The notes: generated by a model from the letters alone, not told the origin. A stretch of 34,572 nt of DNA from an uncultured Methanobrevibacter sp. (GCA_902796575.1 CADBPS010000014.1:1-34572), one strand, 5' to 3'. Shown: positions 9,134 to 17,403, numbered from the stretch's first letter. Program-made: numbers and translations.

Positions 9134-10021
9134 CTATCTGTATTTTGATGAAAGATTGTGCGTATGCTTTCTTTCAAAATTTGATAATTTTCGAATTGAA
9201 CTGTGGCTGGGATTGTTGACATCCTTGAGAGTGTATATCCTGCTTCTGTCAGGGTTTCTGAAATTTACATTCAATGACATTCCGTCAAAAGCGGCCAGTG
9301 TTTTAACTCCGCTTTCTTTTGAAACTCTTTTGGCTTCATGGATATGATTGTTTGTCATTTTAAGACCCATATGAGTTATTATTGCAAGCTTTGGTTTGAC
9401 TTCTCTTATCAGTTCGATAAATGTGTTTGAACACATATGTCCCTTAATCGATTTGGCTCCCGGACGCAGAACACTTCCTATCAGTATATGTGCACCTTTA
9501 TGGGCTTCAGGCAGTCTTGTAAAATATGAAGTGTCTGAAGTATAGGATATTTTAAACCCTTTGTAATCAATCTGAAAGCCTATCCCCAAAGGATCACCAT
9601 GTCTTGTTGGAGTTGCCTTTATTGTACATGCATCCATTTTTCTGCTTTCATTAACATTGAGAGGCATTATTTTTGACTTGCTCTTGTGGTATTTTGAGAT
9701 GCAGGGACCCCAATGCTTATATCCGTCAATAACACTTTTAGCACCAACTATATATCCCTTGCTTTCAGTCATACCTTTTGTCATTGCTTCAATAAGGATT
9801 TCAGCATCATTATAATGGTCTGTATGGGAATGGGATACGAAAACTCCATTGATGTTTCTCGGGTCAAGTCCGAACTGATATGTGCGCACCAGTGCTCCAG
9901 GACCTGGATCTACATGGTAGTTTTTTCCTCCAAGATTATCCAGCCTGAAACCTCCAGTCATTTTTCTCTGGCTGATAGCTGAGAACCTTCCTCCGCCAGT
10001 TCCTAAAAAGATTATTTTCAT
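9134..10021 (-). CDS. metallo-beta-lactamase fold hydrolase (RNase Z/PhnP-like)
   Basis: The 295-residue protein has the N-terminal IIFLGTGGGR strand-loop of RNase Z and PhnP-type enzymes and the zinc motif HSHTDHYND (H64, H66, D68, H69). Further metal ligands are plausible in PTRHGDPLG, YTSDTSYF and ITHMGLKM. Known relatives are tRNA 3'-processing nucleases, phosphodiesterases and metal-dependent hydrolases. The long RNase Z exosite arm is not apparent, so I do not call it RNase Z. The start lies 9 bp after the Connectase stop, so the two are probably cotranscribed. Cytoplasmic; the substrate is unknown. Confidence 0.85.
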   Translation of the reverse strand: MKIIFLGTGGGRFSAISQRKMTGGFRLDNLGGKNYHVDPGPGALVRTYQFGLDPRNINGVFVSHSHTDHYNDAEILIEAMTKGMTESKGYIVGAKSVIDGYKHWGPCISKYHKSKSKIMPLNVNESRKMDACTIKATPTRHGDPLGIGFQIDYKGFKISYTSDTSYFTRLPEAHKGAHILIGSVLRPGAKSIKGHMCSNTFIELIREVKPKLAIITHMGLKMTNNHIHEAKRVSKESGVKTLAAFDGMSLNVNFRNPDRSRIYTLKDVNNPSHSSIRKLSNFERKHTHNLSSKYR

Positions 10022-10030
10022 TTGAATTCC

Positions 10031-10945
10031 TCATAATGAACACAGGATAATATTACATATCAGGGGAGCACTGTTTTTCTTAAGACATAACACCTCATCT
10101 TTAATTATGACCTTGTCACCTATTTCAACATCTTTTGCTCTGCAAAACATTATGACATTCTGATTAGGTTTGGATAATAGCTTCCAGTTATAGTCAAATG
10201 CCTGTGTTTTATCATTTAACTTAACCTCAATCATTTTTCCGTCAATTGATATTACCTCACCAATTTCGCCTGTTTTAATAATTTTATTACTCAGTTCAAT
10301 TTCTCTGTTTTTTTCAATTATTTCTTTGGCCAATTGCTGTCTGTATTTAGTTAAAACTTTTATATCATTATCAATTGTGATATTAAGATGCATTTGTGCT
10401 TCTGCTTTTGAAAAGTTAGGTTGTTTTATCAAAACATCAAAGTTCTTACCAATCGTTGGTGTTTTATTTGAAATTTCTTCTAAAATTTCCCCAAAAATAT
10501 CTCCCATCAGCTTCAGACTGTAAGATACTTTCCATTTCCTTTTGATTAATAATTCTGCCTGTTTTTTGGCAAAGTTGTTTCCAAACAGTATTATTCCACT
10601 ATCGCCGGCCTGACGGGATGTTGTTTCTGATCCGATTAGTTCAATAATTTGATAGCCATTAGTTGTCCCGTAAATTCTTCTTCTTTTTGTTTCATGTGTT
10701 CCCTTTGTGCTTACTTCTCCTCTAATGGTATTTCCAACTATCCGTATCTTATCGGCATCATCACTTACCTTAATCGGCACATTAAGTTCCTCAGATCTCT
10801 GTTCAAGTTCGGCATTATTCTTAATTTCTCCAGAATATAATTCTTCTTCAAGACTCTGCCTATTTTCTCCAAAATAAGCAATCTTACGCTTATCTCCGGC
10901 CATTACACAGCCTTTTTTACCAACATATGCTATAATTAAGCTCAT
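10031..10945 (-). CDS. DUF2121 protein, Connectase-type proteasome-beta-related protein ligase
   Basis: The N-terminus MSLIIAYVGKKGCVMAGDKR mirrors a proteasome beta subunit: a nucleophile right after Met (Ser2), then a G-x-VMAGDKR strand holding the conserved lysine. Together with the whole-length pattern this fits DUF2121. A member of this family from Methanocaldococcus jannaschii was characterised as Connectase, a sequence-specific protein ligase that recognises a KDPGA-type motif in the methyltransferase subunit MtrA. Residues ~220-304 form a separate beta-barrel-like domain. A strong GAGGAGG site precedes the ATG by 3 bases and fixes the start so that Ser is exposed after Met removal. 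304 residues fits the family. MtrA is not in this window. Confidence 0.85.
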   Translation of the reverse strand: MSLIIAYVGKKGCVMAGDKRKIAYFGENRQSLEEELYSGEIKNNAELEQRSEELNVPIKVSDDADKIRIVGNTIRGEVSTKGTHETKRRRIYGTTNGYQIIELIGSETTSRQAGDSGIILFGNNFAKKQAELLIKRKWKVSYSLKLMGDIFGEILEEISNKTPTIGKNFDVLIKQPNFSKAEAQMHLNITIDNDIKVLTKYRQQLAKEIIEKNREIELSNKIIKTGEIGEVISIDGKMIEVKLNDKTQAFDYNWKLLSKPNQNVIMFCRAKDVEIGDKVIIKDEVLCLKKNSAPLICNIILCSL

Positions 10946-11102
10946 TTTCCTCCTCTCATTTTTACTTTAATCTTAAATTATTTGTGTATTATGTATAATG
11001 TTCATATGTTAAATAATTTTCATATTAATTTCACTTTTAAAAATCCTTTAAAAATTTTTAAATCATATATAAAGGTTTTAAATTAATTATTTAAACAATA
11101 TC

Positions 11103-11110
11103 TTTATATA
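11103..11110 (+). promoter_or_regulatory. TATA box of the acyl-CoA synthetase gene
   Basis: TTTATATA is a good archaeal TATA element. With the usual spacing of ~26 bases from its centre it predicts transcription starting near 11133, which is at the left edge of the palindrome described at 11134-11155. Confidence 0.55.
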
Positions 11111-11133
11111 ATAATAAAACAAAAAATATCATT

Positions 11134-11155
11134 ATAAATAATTGTAATTATTTAT
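11134..11155. promoter_or_regulatory. operator-like inverted repeat at the predicted transcript start
   Basis: The bases form a perfect inverted repeat, arms ATAAATAATT and AATTATTTAT around a GT centre. It lies about 26 bases past the TATA box at 11103-11110, where a repressor would block RNA polymerase. In addition ATCATTATAAATAA occurs twice as a direct repeat (11128-11141 and 11154-11167). In such AT-rich DNA some symmetry is expected by chance, but the length, the perfection and the position favour a regulator site. Confidence 0.45.
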
Positions 11156-11187
11156 CATTATAAATAAAATGCCGAGGAGAATATTTT

Positions 11188-13284
11188 ATGAAAGATCTCA
11201 CTAAAATGTTTAAACCTGAATCAGTTGCTGTTATCGGAGCTTCAAATACTCCAGGTAAAGTAGGATACATAATTGTCGATAACCTTATAAACGACGGTTT
11301 TGAGGGTAAAATATACCCTGTCAACCCTAAAGGTGGAGAGATTCTAGGTAAACGAGCATATGGAAATATTAAAGACATACCTGAAAAAGTTGATTTGGCA
11401 ATAATCACCATACCTTCAGTTTTCGTTAATAAAAGTGTAGAAGAATGTGGTGAAGCCGGTGTGGAAAACATGGTGGTAATTACCGCAGGATTCAAAGAAG
11501 TCGGCGAGGAAGGAGCTAAATTGGAAGCTGAATTAACTGCATTAGGTGAAAAATACGGAATTAACATAATCGGACCAAACAGTCTTGGAATAACTGACTC
11601 TCACACTCCTTTAAACGCTTCATTTTCACAGATGATGCCTCCTACAGGAAACATTGCATTCATATCCCAAAGTGGAGCGATGATGGTTGCAATCATCGAC
11701 TGGAGTGTAACTTCAGGAATAGGATTCAGTAAAGTAATAAGTCTTGGAAACAAGGCGGGGGTTAATGAAATAGAACTCCTGCAGTACCTTGCCGAAGATG
11801 ATGAAACAAATGTAATAATCTGTTATCTCGAATCCATATCCGATGATGAAGACTTCATCAGAACAATGAGACAGACTGCAGTTAAAAAACCAATAATCAT
11901 ACTCAAATCAGGTTCAAGTTCAGCCGGAGCAGAAGCAGCATCATCACACACTGGTGCTCTTGCAGGCAGCGATTTAGCATTCGACACAGCATTCGGCCAG
12001 TCAGGAATCATGAGAGTAGAAACAATGGCTGAATTATTTGATTTAGGATTAGCATTCTCTAAAGCACCACTTCCTGAAGGAAGCAATGTAGCTATTATTA
12101 CAAATGCAGGTGGTGGAGGAGTACTGACAGTTGATGCAATGGAAAAAGCCGGATTGGATCTTGTTAAATTCGATGAAAAAACAACTGCAAGATTAAAAGA
12201 ATGCATACCTGATGAAGGCAGTGCAAATAATCCTATTGATGTATTGGGAGACTCACCTGTACACAGATATCAGGAATCCCTTGATATTGTCCTGCATGAT
12301 GAACAGGTGGACAGTCTGATAATAATGGTATGTCCAACGGCATCCGCAGACCCTGACGGAATAGCAAAAGCTATTTTAGACGGAAGAAAAGATTCTAAAA
12401 AACCAATTCTCGTTGTAAATATGGGCGGACCTACATTTGAAAATGCAAATAAACTTTTAAGAGAAAACAACATTCCAACTTATGTATTCCCAGAAACTGC
12501 AGTTCATGCACTATCAGCAATGACTTCATATGCAAAACTTGAAGAAAGAAGCTATGATGATGTTGTTGAAAATGTGGAAGACGTTGACAAAGATGCCGTA
12601 AAGGAAATATTCGAAAAAGTGATTGCTGACGGAAGAGATACTCTGCTTGGAAGTGAAGCATATGCAGTAGCTGAAGCTTATGGTATATCTGCAGCACCAA
12701 TCAAATTATCCACATCTGCAGATGAAGCAGCACAGTTAGCTGAAGAAATGGAATTCCCTGTAGTTCTCAAAATTGCTTCTGACAAAATATTGCACAAATC
12801 CGATATCGGTGGAGTTAAAGTTGGAATTTCAAATGCCGATGAGGCAAAAGCGGCCTATGATGAAATCATAGCAAATGCTAAAAAAGCACATCCTGACATT
12901 GTACCGGATGGAGTTGAAGTTCAAAAAATGATGGATACAGGTCAGGAAGTAATTGTCGGTATGATAAAGGACAAACAGTTCGGACCAATGATTGCATTCG
13001 GAATGGGTGGAATATACGTTAATCTCATAGAAGATGTATCATTCAAACTGGCAAAAGGACTGTCCTCCCAGGAAATCGAAGAACAAATCGAAGCTACCAA
13101 AGTTTCCCAGCTGCTCAAAGGTTACAGAGGCGAAGCTGCCTGTGATATTGATGAAGTAAAAGAAGCTATTAAAAGAGTAGCCAGATTAACCCTAGACTTC
13201 CCTGAAATATCTGAACTTGATATAAATCCAATATTTGTATATGAAGAAGGCTCAAGTGCCCTTGATATAAAAATAAAATTATAA
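11188..13284 (+). CDS. ADP-forming acetate/acyl-CoA synthetase, fused alpha and beta parts
   Basis: The 698-residue enzyme interconverts acyl-CoA plus ADP and phosphate with acid, CoA and ATP. Domain order: CoA-binding Rossmann domain (VAVIGASNTPGKVG, residues 12-25), succinyl-CoA-ligase-like domains with the phosphorylated histidine H254 in SSHTGALAGSD, then a C-terminal ATP-grasp domain from ~475 (FPVVLKIASDKILHKSDIGG). In many archaea these parts are separate subunits; here they are one chain. GAGGAGA at 11174-11180 is a strong ribosome binding site. Codons favour A-ending forms (GGA, ATA, ACA) more than the neighbours do, as expected for strong expression. It is monocistronic, with its own promoter, operator-like site and terminator. 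Acyl specificity (acetate or branched/aryl acids) cannot be read. Confidence 0.93.
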   Translation: MKDLTKMFKPESVAVIGASNTPGKVGYIIVDNLINDGFEGKIYPVNPKGGEILGKRAYGNIKDIPEKVDLAIITIPSVFVNKSVEECGEAGVENMVVITAGFKEVGEEGAKLEAELTALGEKYGINIIGPNSLGITDSHTPLNASFSQMMPPTGNIAFISQSGAMMVAIIDWSVTSGIGFSKVISLGNKAGVNEIELLQYLAEDDETNVIICYLESISDDEDFIRTMRQTAVKKPIIILKSGSSSAGAEAASSHTGALAGSDLAFDTAFGQSGIMRVETMAELFDLGLAFSKAPLPEGSNVAIITNAGGGGVLTVDAMEKAGLDLVKFDEKTTARLKECIPDEGSANNPIDVLGDSPVHRYQESLDIVLHDEQVDSLIIMVCPTASADPDGIAKAILDGRKDSKKPILVVNMGGPTFENANKLLRENNIPTYVFPETAVHALSAMTSYAKLEERSYDDVVENVEDVDKDAVKEIFEKVIADGRDTLLGSEAYAVAEAYGISAAPIKLSTSADEAAQLAEEMEFPVVLKIASDKILHKSDIGGVKVGISNADEAKAAYDEIIANAKKAHPDIVPDGVEVQKMMDTGQEVIVGMIKDKQFGPMIAFGMGGIYVNLIEDVSFKLAKGLSSQEIEEQIEATKVSQLLKGYRGEAACDIDEVKEAIKRVARLTLDFPEISELDINPIFVYEEGSSALDIKIKL

Positions 13285-13318
13285 ATTTCTCCTAATTGAG
13301 AAATTTTTTCTCTTTTTT
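13283..13318 (+). terminator. hairpin plus T-run after the acyl-CoA synthetase gene
   Basis: AAATTTCTC (13283-13291) pairs perfectly with GAGAAATTT (13298-13306) around the loop CTAATT. It is followed by TTT, C, T, C and seven T bases. The stem begins within the stop codon. Archaeal termination needs mainly the T-run; the hairpin strengthens the call. Confidence 0.7.
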
Positions 13319-13440
13319 TAATGAGGATTAAACTTTTCTGTGAATCTCTTTAAATGAATTTATGGGTAATTTAATTACAATGTTTTTAATGAAACCTATC
13401 AAATAAACAACTGATACTTTAAATATAATGGCGTTGTGAT

Positions 13441-14067
13441 ATGAAATATGATTTAACTAGTGTTGGAATATATCCTAATTTACAATATGAGTGCATTTAT
13501 ACAACAATTGACTCCAATAAGCAAAAAAATTCAGCGGCATTTGCATTCATTTACCTTGGTGATGATAGGGTAAGATGTCGAATATTTGAAGGATCAAAAA
13601 CACTGAAAAATATCCGGGAATCCAAAGAGTATGTTGTTAACATCACTCAAGATCCGATTATATTCACCCAGTCAACAATAGATAAACTGGATTCAAGCTA
13701 TTATACCGATGATGATGAAATAGCTATTTTGAAAAATGCAGGATCTTACCTGATTATTGATGTTGAAAAAATTGATACAAAATCTCCTCATGATTTTCCA
13801 ATAAAAAATGACAACAGACTTTTCTTTATTGAAGGAAGAATCAGAGATTTCACCATAAATGATGACTCAGTAAAAGCATTCAACCGCGGACTTTCATGTT
13901 TAATAGAATCCCTTGTTAACTTCAGCAGATATAAAATTGTAAATGAGAAAAAAAGACAGCACTATCTGAGTCGCCTTATCGAAAATAAAAGAATCATTGA
14001 TACAGTATCTGATGATAACACAAGGAAAGCAATGGATTTGCTTGTTGAGGAATATAAAAAAAATTAG
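13441..14067 (+). CDS. DUF447 family protein
   Basis: This 208-residue protein matches the pattern of DUF447, an archaeal family with a flavin-reductase-like split-barrel N-terminal half (starting GIYPNLQYECIYTT, with AAFAFIYLGDDRVRCRIFEGS) and a helical C-terminal half (ESLVNFSRYKI...RLIENKRIIDTVS). Family members are suspected FMN-binding proteins, but I know of no assigned function. No membrane segment. It stands alone, 156 bp after the acyl-CoA synthetase gene, with the decayed ATPase fragment converging on it. Confidence 0.82.
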   Translation: MKYDLTSVGIYPNLQYECIYTTIDSNKQKNSAAFAFIYLGDDRVRCRIFEGSKTLKNIRESKEYVVNITQDPIIFTQSTIDKLDSSYYTDDDEIAILKNAGSYLIIDVEKIDTKSPHDFPIKNDNRLFFIEGRIRDFTINDDSVKAFNRGLSCLIESLVNFSRYKIVNEKKRQHYLSRLIENKRIIDTVSDDNTRKAMDLLVEEYKKN

Positions 14068-14123
14068 CTATTTTCGATTCCTAAAAATATGGTCAATTTC
14101 TCATATGAATTATTGTCTTTGAT

Positions 14124-14340
14124 TTAGATTTCTCCATTATTATTTTTTAAAAAGTCGATTATGTTTAGATGTATTATTCTTTTATCTGAAAAGTCATCTT
14201 CATCCATTGAAATAACATATTTCAGATAATTATATTTAACTAATAATAATGGTCTAAATTCTTTTTCAATAACCTAGATAATTGTGGATTGTTTTTCTAG
14301 AAATTTTAACTCCTTTTTTTTCTAAGTATTCAATAATGCT
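14124..14340 (-). pseudogene. remnant of a DUF4143-type AAA ATPase
   Basis: No intact gene lies between 14068 and 14623, but two minus-strand blocks read as pieces of one known family. The first, from 14340, gives SIIEYLEKKGVKISRKTIHNYL, the winged-helix-like segment of the archaeal/bacterial ATPases with AAA_14 and DUF4143 domains. The second, from 14273 in a different frame, gives KEFRPLLLVKYNYLKYVISM followed by DEDDFSD and HLNIIDFL, the family's conserved C-terminal end, stopping at 14124. The two blocks abut although they are about 100 residues apart in intact proteins, so there is an internal deletion as well as a frameshift. The ATP-binding N-terminal part is missing. The rest of the gap to 14623 shows nothing I recognise. 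Confidence 0.65.
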
Positions 14341-14623
14341 TTTTGCTGAAAACTATTTAAAAACACCACGAAATGATGCTGTGTTATTTAAATTCAAATT
14401 TCTTTTACATACTTGTATCTTGTTGAGATTTCTATTTATAACTCTTTATAATTTTCATCCAATATTTTATATGCTCCAATCTGTAGAAAATTCCACATAT
14501 GTTTCATAATAATCCTGTGATGATAATTAACTTTCTGTTGATATGCTCTTTTTGAGTAAATTGGGATTAATTAATTTTTAAGGCCCATTTCATAAAAATA
14601 TAAATATAAATGGATGAATTTAA

Positions 14624-15517
14624 TTATCCGTCTCTATCTATCTTTTTAAAGGCCATCGGATATATTGCAAGCATGATAAATATGCCTAGAGAATACGCAA
14701 TACATTTAACTATATCTGTGTTGCCTGCAACTTTTACAAACAATACAAAAATTAATACAAACAATATGATTGCTCCGGCAACTCTGAGTATTGCATCACG
14801 TCTGCTTTTGGGGTTTTCAAAGTTAACGTATTTCTCTTCAACAAGAAAACCTGATGAAATTCCACAAATCAAGGCCACATATTTAAGATAACTCATTTCG
14901 GGACAGAATATAATTCCTACAAAAGACAGTGCTATAATACCTAAATAGATGTATGTCCTATTTTCGACCATGTCAAAAATACGGGATAAAATTAAGATTA
15001 TCGCCAAAGCAATGATGAAACCTGCAATGGTGTCTGTGGGAAAATGAACGCCTAATCCAATCCTTGAAAGGGCAACAATCAAAACTCCAATGAGTCCAAT
15101 AACAATAAACTTCATATTTTTGATGTAAATCGGAATGGCCAAAAATAAGTTGGTTGCCATCATCGAATGCCCGCTTGGGAAGGAATATTCCTGGATTTTA
15201 AAGTCAAAAGGATTCTGGCCAGGTTTATTTGGATAAATACACTTAATTTTATTCACGACTGCATATGGTCTTAAACGTGCCACAAACACCTTAAGAAATT
15301 CACAGCACACACCTGCCACGCCCAACGAAAGCAATGTAAATCTACCCCATTCCTTGTTGTATGCCAAATAGACTAAAATGAATAACAGGGCAAGGACATT
15401 TTTTGAAATAAGATTTGCTATAATTTTAAAAAATCCAAATATAAAATCTGGAAGAGAACTTTGCATAAATAGTATAAGATTAACTTCCCATGGAAAATAA
15501 AAAACAGTTTCTATCAT
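14624..15517 (-). CDS. PAP2-family membrane phosphatase
   Basis: The 297-residue integral membrane protein carries the three PAP2 signatures in order: KVFVARLRP (KX6RP), SFPSGHS (PSGH) and SRIGLGVHFPTD (SRX5HX3D). About eight hydrophobic segments are visible. Family members dephosphorylate lipid phosphates such as undecaprenyl or dolichyl pyrophosphate and phosphatidate analogues, with the active site at the outer face. In an archaeon a polyprenyl-pyrophosphate recycling role in glycan synthesis is plausible but not shown. A TATA-like GATATATTAA at about 15545-15554 lies near enough to the ATG to predict an almost leaderless transcript. Confidence 0.9.
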   Translation of the reverse strand: MIETVFYFPWEVNLILFMQSSLPDFIFGFFKIIANLISKNVLALLFILVYLAYNKEWGRFTLLSLGVAGVCCEFLKVFVARLRPYAVVNKIKCIYPNKPGQNPFDFKIQEYSFPSGHSMMATNLFLAIPIYIKNMKFIVIGLIGVLIVALSRIGLGVHFPTDTIAGFIIALAIILILSRIFDMVENRTYIYLGIIALSFVGIIFCPEMSYLKYVALICGISSGFLVEEKYVNFENPKSRRDAILRVAGAIILFVLIFVLFVKVAGNTDIVKCIAYSLGIFIMLAIYPMAFKKIDRDG

Positions 15518-15696
15518 AGTCTTAACGTATCTTTTACAAAGTTAATATATCTTTTTACTTAATGTTTGTACTATTTTCCAAAATTATTCCAGGGCATTTA
15601 TAAAATGTAATTAAATTTGTTTTATTTTAAAATAATAATAATTTGAATCTCTTCATTTTAAATAATGTTTAATGCAAACTGATTTTATTATATTTA

Positions 15697-15706
15697 TTTA
15701 TATAAA
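15697..15706 (+). promoter_or_regulatory. TATA box upstream of the transglutaminase gene
   Basis: TTTATATAAA followed by an A-run is a good archaeal TATA box reading rightward. It predicts a start near 15727 and hence a ~205-nt leader before the transglutaminase ATG, or a nearly leaderless message for the doubtful 65-codon frame beginning at 15722. Confidence 0.45.
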
Positions 15707-15721
15707 AAAAGTAATCGGTTT

Positions 15722-15919
15722 ATGGGAGTCATCCATAAATTTAATAAATCATGCCAATTAAATTTCATTACAGAAATGTCACCAGAAATATGCATAAATA
15801 AAAGTTCTTTTACGGGAATACGTTTCCCAGAAGTTTTAGAATATATCCTTTTAAAATTCATTTCAACAAATTCTACAAAGGATTATGTCAAGATAGTATT
15901 AGTTATAATAATTGAGTAG
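15722..15919 (+). CDS. doubtful 65-codon frame before the transglutaminase gene
   Basis: An open frame from ATG 15722 to TAG 15919 sits directly behind a TATA box and ends 13 bp before the transglutaminase start. It has no recognisable domain. Its middle part (15760-15853) is one of two diverged copies of a ~94-bp sequence; the other copy, at 17713-17805, is broken by stops in this frame, which argues against a conserved protein on this strand. It could be a small leader protein or just an open stretch of leader DNA. Confidence 0.25.
   Translation: MGVIHKFNKSCQLNFITEMSPEICINKSSFTGIRFPEVLEYILLKFISTNSTKDYVKIVLVIIIE
15760..15853 (+). repeat. copy A of a diverged ~94-bp repeat
   Basis: This segment and 17713-17805 align in the same orientation. 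Shared exact blocks in order are AAATTTCATT, GAAAT, GCAT, TAAAAGTTCTTT, GGGAATA and ATATCCT, at nearly equal spacing. By eye roughly two thirds of positions match. Read on the minus strand, both give a KELL-x-M motif followed by a [D/N]IS motif, so the ancestor may have been coding on that strand. Confidence 0.5.
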
Positions 15920-15932
15920 AGGAATGATATTT

Positions 15933-16505
15933 ATGAAAGAATATTTAATTGAGACAGCAAGTATTGATTACATGAATCCCATTATACAAGAAAAAGTTCA
16001 GGAATTAAAAAATCAATCAAATGATGATTTAGATTATATCGAACAAAGTTACCTGTTTGTTAGAGATGAAATTCCTCATTCATGGGATATTGGAACAAAT
16101 ATAGTTTCAAGAACAGCCAGTGAAGTGCTTATAAATAAGACAGGAATCTGCTGGACAAAATCATGTCTTCTTGCAGCACTTCTAAGAGCAAATGAAATTC
16201 CATCAGGAATAAGTTATCAACTTCTAACAATAGCAGAAGACGACAGTGAAGGCCACATCATCCATGCTTTAAATACAATATATGTTAAAGATTCAGAGAA
16301 ATGGATTAGAATAGATGCTAGAGGAAATAGTGGAAATCTAAATACAAATTTCAGCCTAGATAAAGACCAATTAGCTTTTCAAGTTCGCGAAGAATTTGGA
16401 GAAATTGATTACAATGACAACAATGCTGATTTGGATGAACGACTTGTGAATGCACTAGCGAAAACTGAAAATCTATTCGAAATTGACATAGATTTTGACT
16501 TTTAA
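15933..16505 (+). CDS. transglutaminase-like (cysteine protease fold) protein
   Basis: The 190-residue protein has the transglutaminase core triad in order: C73 in KTGICWTKS, H111 in HIIHALN, and D128 in WIRIDARGN. The preceding segment (FVRDEIPHSWD) is the usual family helix. Microbial members are mostly proteases, peptidases or amidases rather than cross-linking enzymes. No signal peptide or membrane segment is visible, so it is probably cytoplasmic. I choose the ATG at 15933 because AGAGGA lies at 15918-15923, nine bases upstream; in-frame starts at 15912 and 15924 lack a usable site. The family is clear; the substrate is unknown. Confidence 0.85.
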   Translation: MKEYLIETASIDYMNPIIQEKVQELKNQSNDDLDYIEQSYLFVRDEIPHSWDIGTNIVSRTASEVLINKTGICWTKSCLLAALLRANEIPSGISYQLLTIAEDDSEGHIIHALNTIYVKDSEKWIRIDARGNSGNLNTNFSLDKDQLAFQVREEFGEIDYNDNNADLDERLVNALAKTENLFEIDIDFDF

Positions 16506-16571
16506 TTATGATAAACCTGAAAAAAATGAAAAAGAATAATGGCTAAACTTTAGCAATATCTCAAACTAATA

Positions 16572-17403
16572 TTACTTTAAATTTTCATCCAATAACTTTG
16601 GATTTTTAGAATTTTTACTGCTAACTACTTTTTGTTCGGTTCTATCTTCTAACTCTCTTAAAGCATTGCCTGCAATACTTTCACCATCTCTTGCAACAGC
16701 TTTACTTTCTTCAAAACCCTGAGGATTTTCAGTTTTGCTAATTTCGGCAGTGTCCAACTCGCCAAGCATATTAGTAACCAATTCATCATTGGTCATGTTA
16801 TCGCGAAGGTTCTCCTTTTTCAAGCCTTTAATTCTTTTATGTTCTCCCGTCGTCATGCCAAAAGATGCCTGGCTAATCTCATTGGTAAGTATTGCATATT
16901 CTTGTCCTTTTTTAACACCAGACCTATCTCATTCAGCGGTTAAATCTTTTCTTATTTCAATGCCCCTTAATCTTTAAGTGATCCATTCTTCACTATATCC
17001 TTTTTCACGGTAAGTGACAACCGCTCTTTCAATAGCTATTTCAGGGTCTGCTATTTCATCAAGTCTGTCTTGACCTAATTGTGCCATCCACTGTTTGAAT
17101 GGTTCTGCATTTGGTGAAGGTGTTGATTGTATGATACGTAATAACTGTTTGGCTGTAGCAACGTCAGTTTACCCATTTTCCCATCTTTAGCAGGCATTTT
17201 CAACTTGTTACAAAATGTAACACTTTGAGCACCTTCATCATTTAACCGACTTTTTAATGTTCTCCAATATCGTGAAGGATTTTTACTCCCGCTAAGAATT
17301 CCAACAACATCTATTACTGAAAAATAGTATTCTTCTATTTCTCATCCCATTTAATCCTTACTTCCTGATTTTGAAATAATTTAATTTTTGTTTCTTCACT
17401 CAT
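16572..17403 (-). pseudogene. broken BRO-N/phage antirepressor-like gene
   Basis: The minus strand from ATG 17403 (with AAAGGAG upstream) encodes a BRO-N antirepressor of the type also annotated as DinD-like, common in prophages. Readable blocks: FQNQEVRIKWDE, then YYFSVIDVVGILSGSKNPSR and YWRTLKSRL; next SPNAEPFKQWMAQLGQDRLD; and finally FGMTTGEHKRIKGLKKENLR with DNMTND. The gene is inactivated by a one-base loss near 17336, another in an A-run near 17170, an in-frame TAA at 16974-16976 (a Gln codon in relatives) and a TGA at 16929-16931 (Trp in relatives). The last 94 codons remain open. It is a relic of a phage or mobile element. Confidence 0.85.

Noticed and set aside
9134-10021. Calling the metallo-beta-lactamase-fold protein RNase Z
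   Set aside because: The zinc motif agrees, but no exosite arm is apparent and the histidine-containing blocks after residue 150 do not clearly match tRNase Z.
14282-14509. 75-codon plus-strand frame in the 14.1-14.6 kb gap
   Set aside because: Its amino acid composition is that of AT-rich non-coding DNA, and the opposite strand carries recognisable ATPase fragments.
16735-16977. 80-codon plus-strand frame across the antirepressor relic
   Set aside because: It is the shadow of the minus-strand antirepressor reading, which has clear family similarity.
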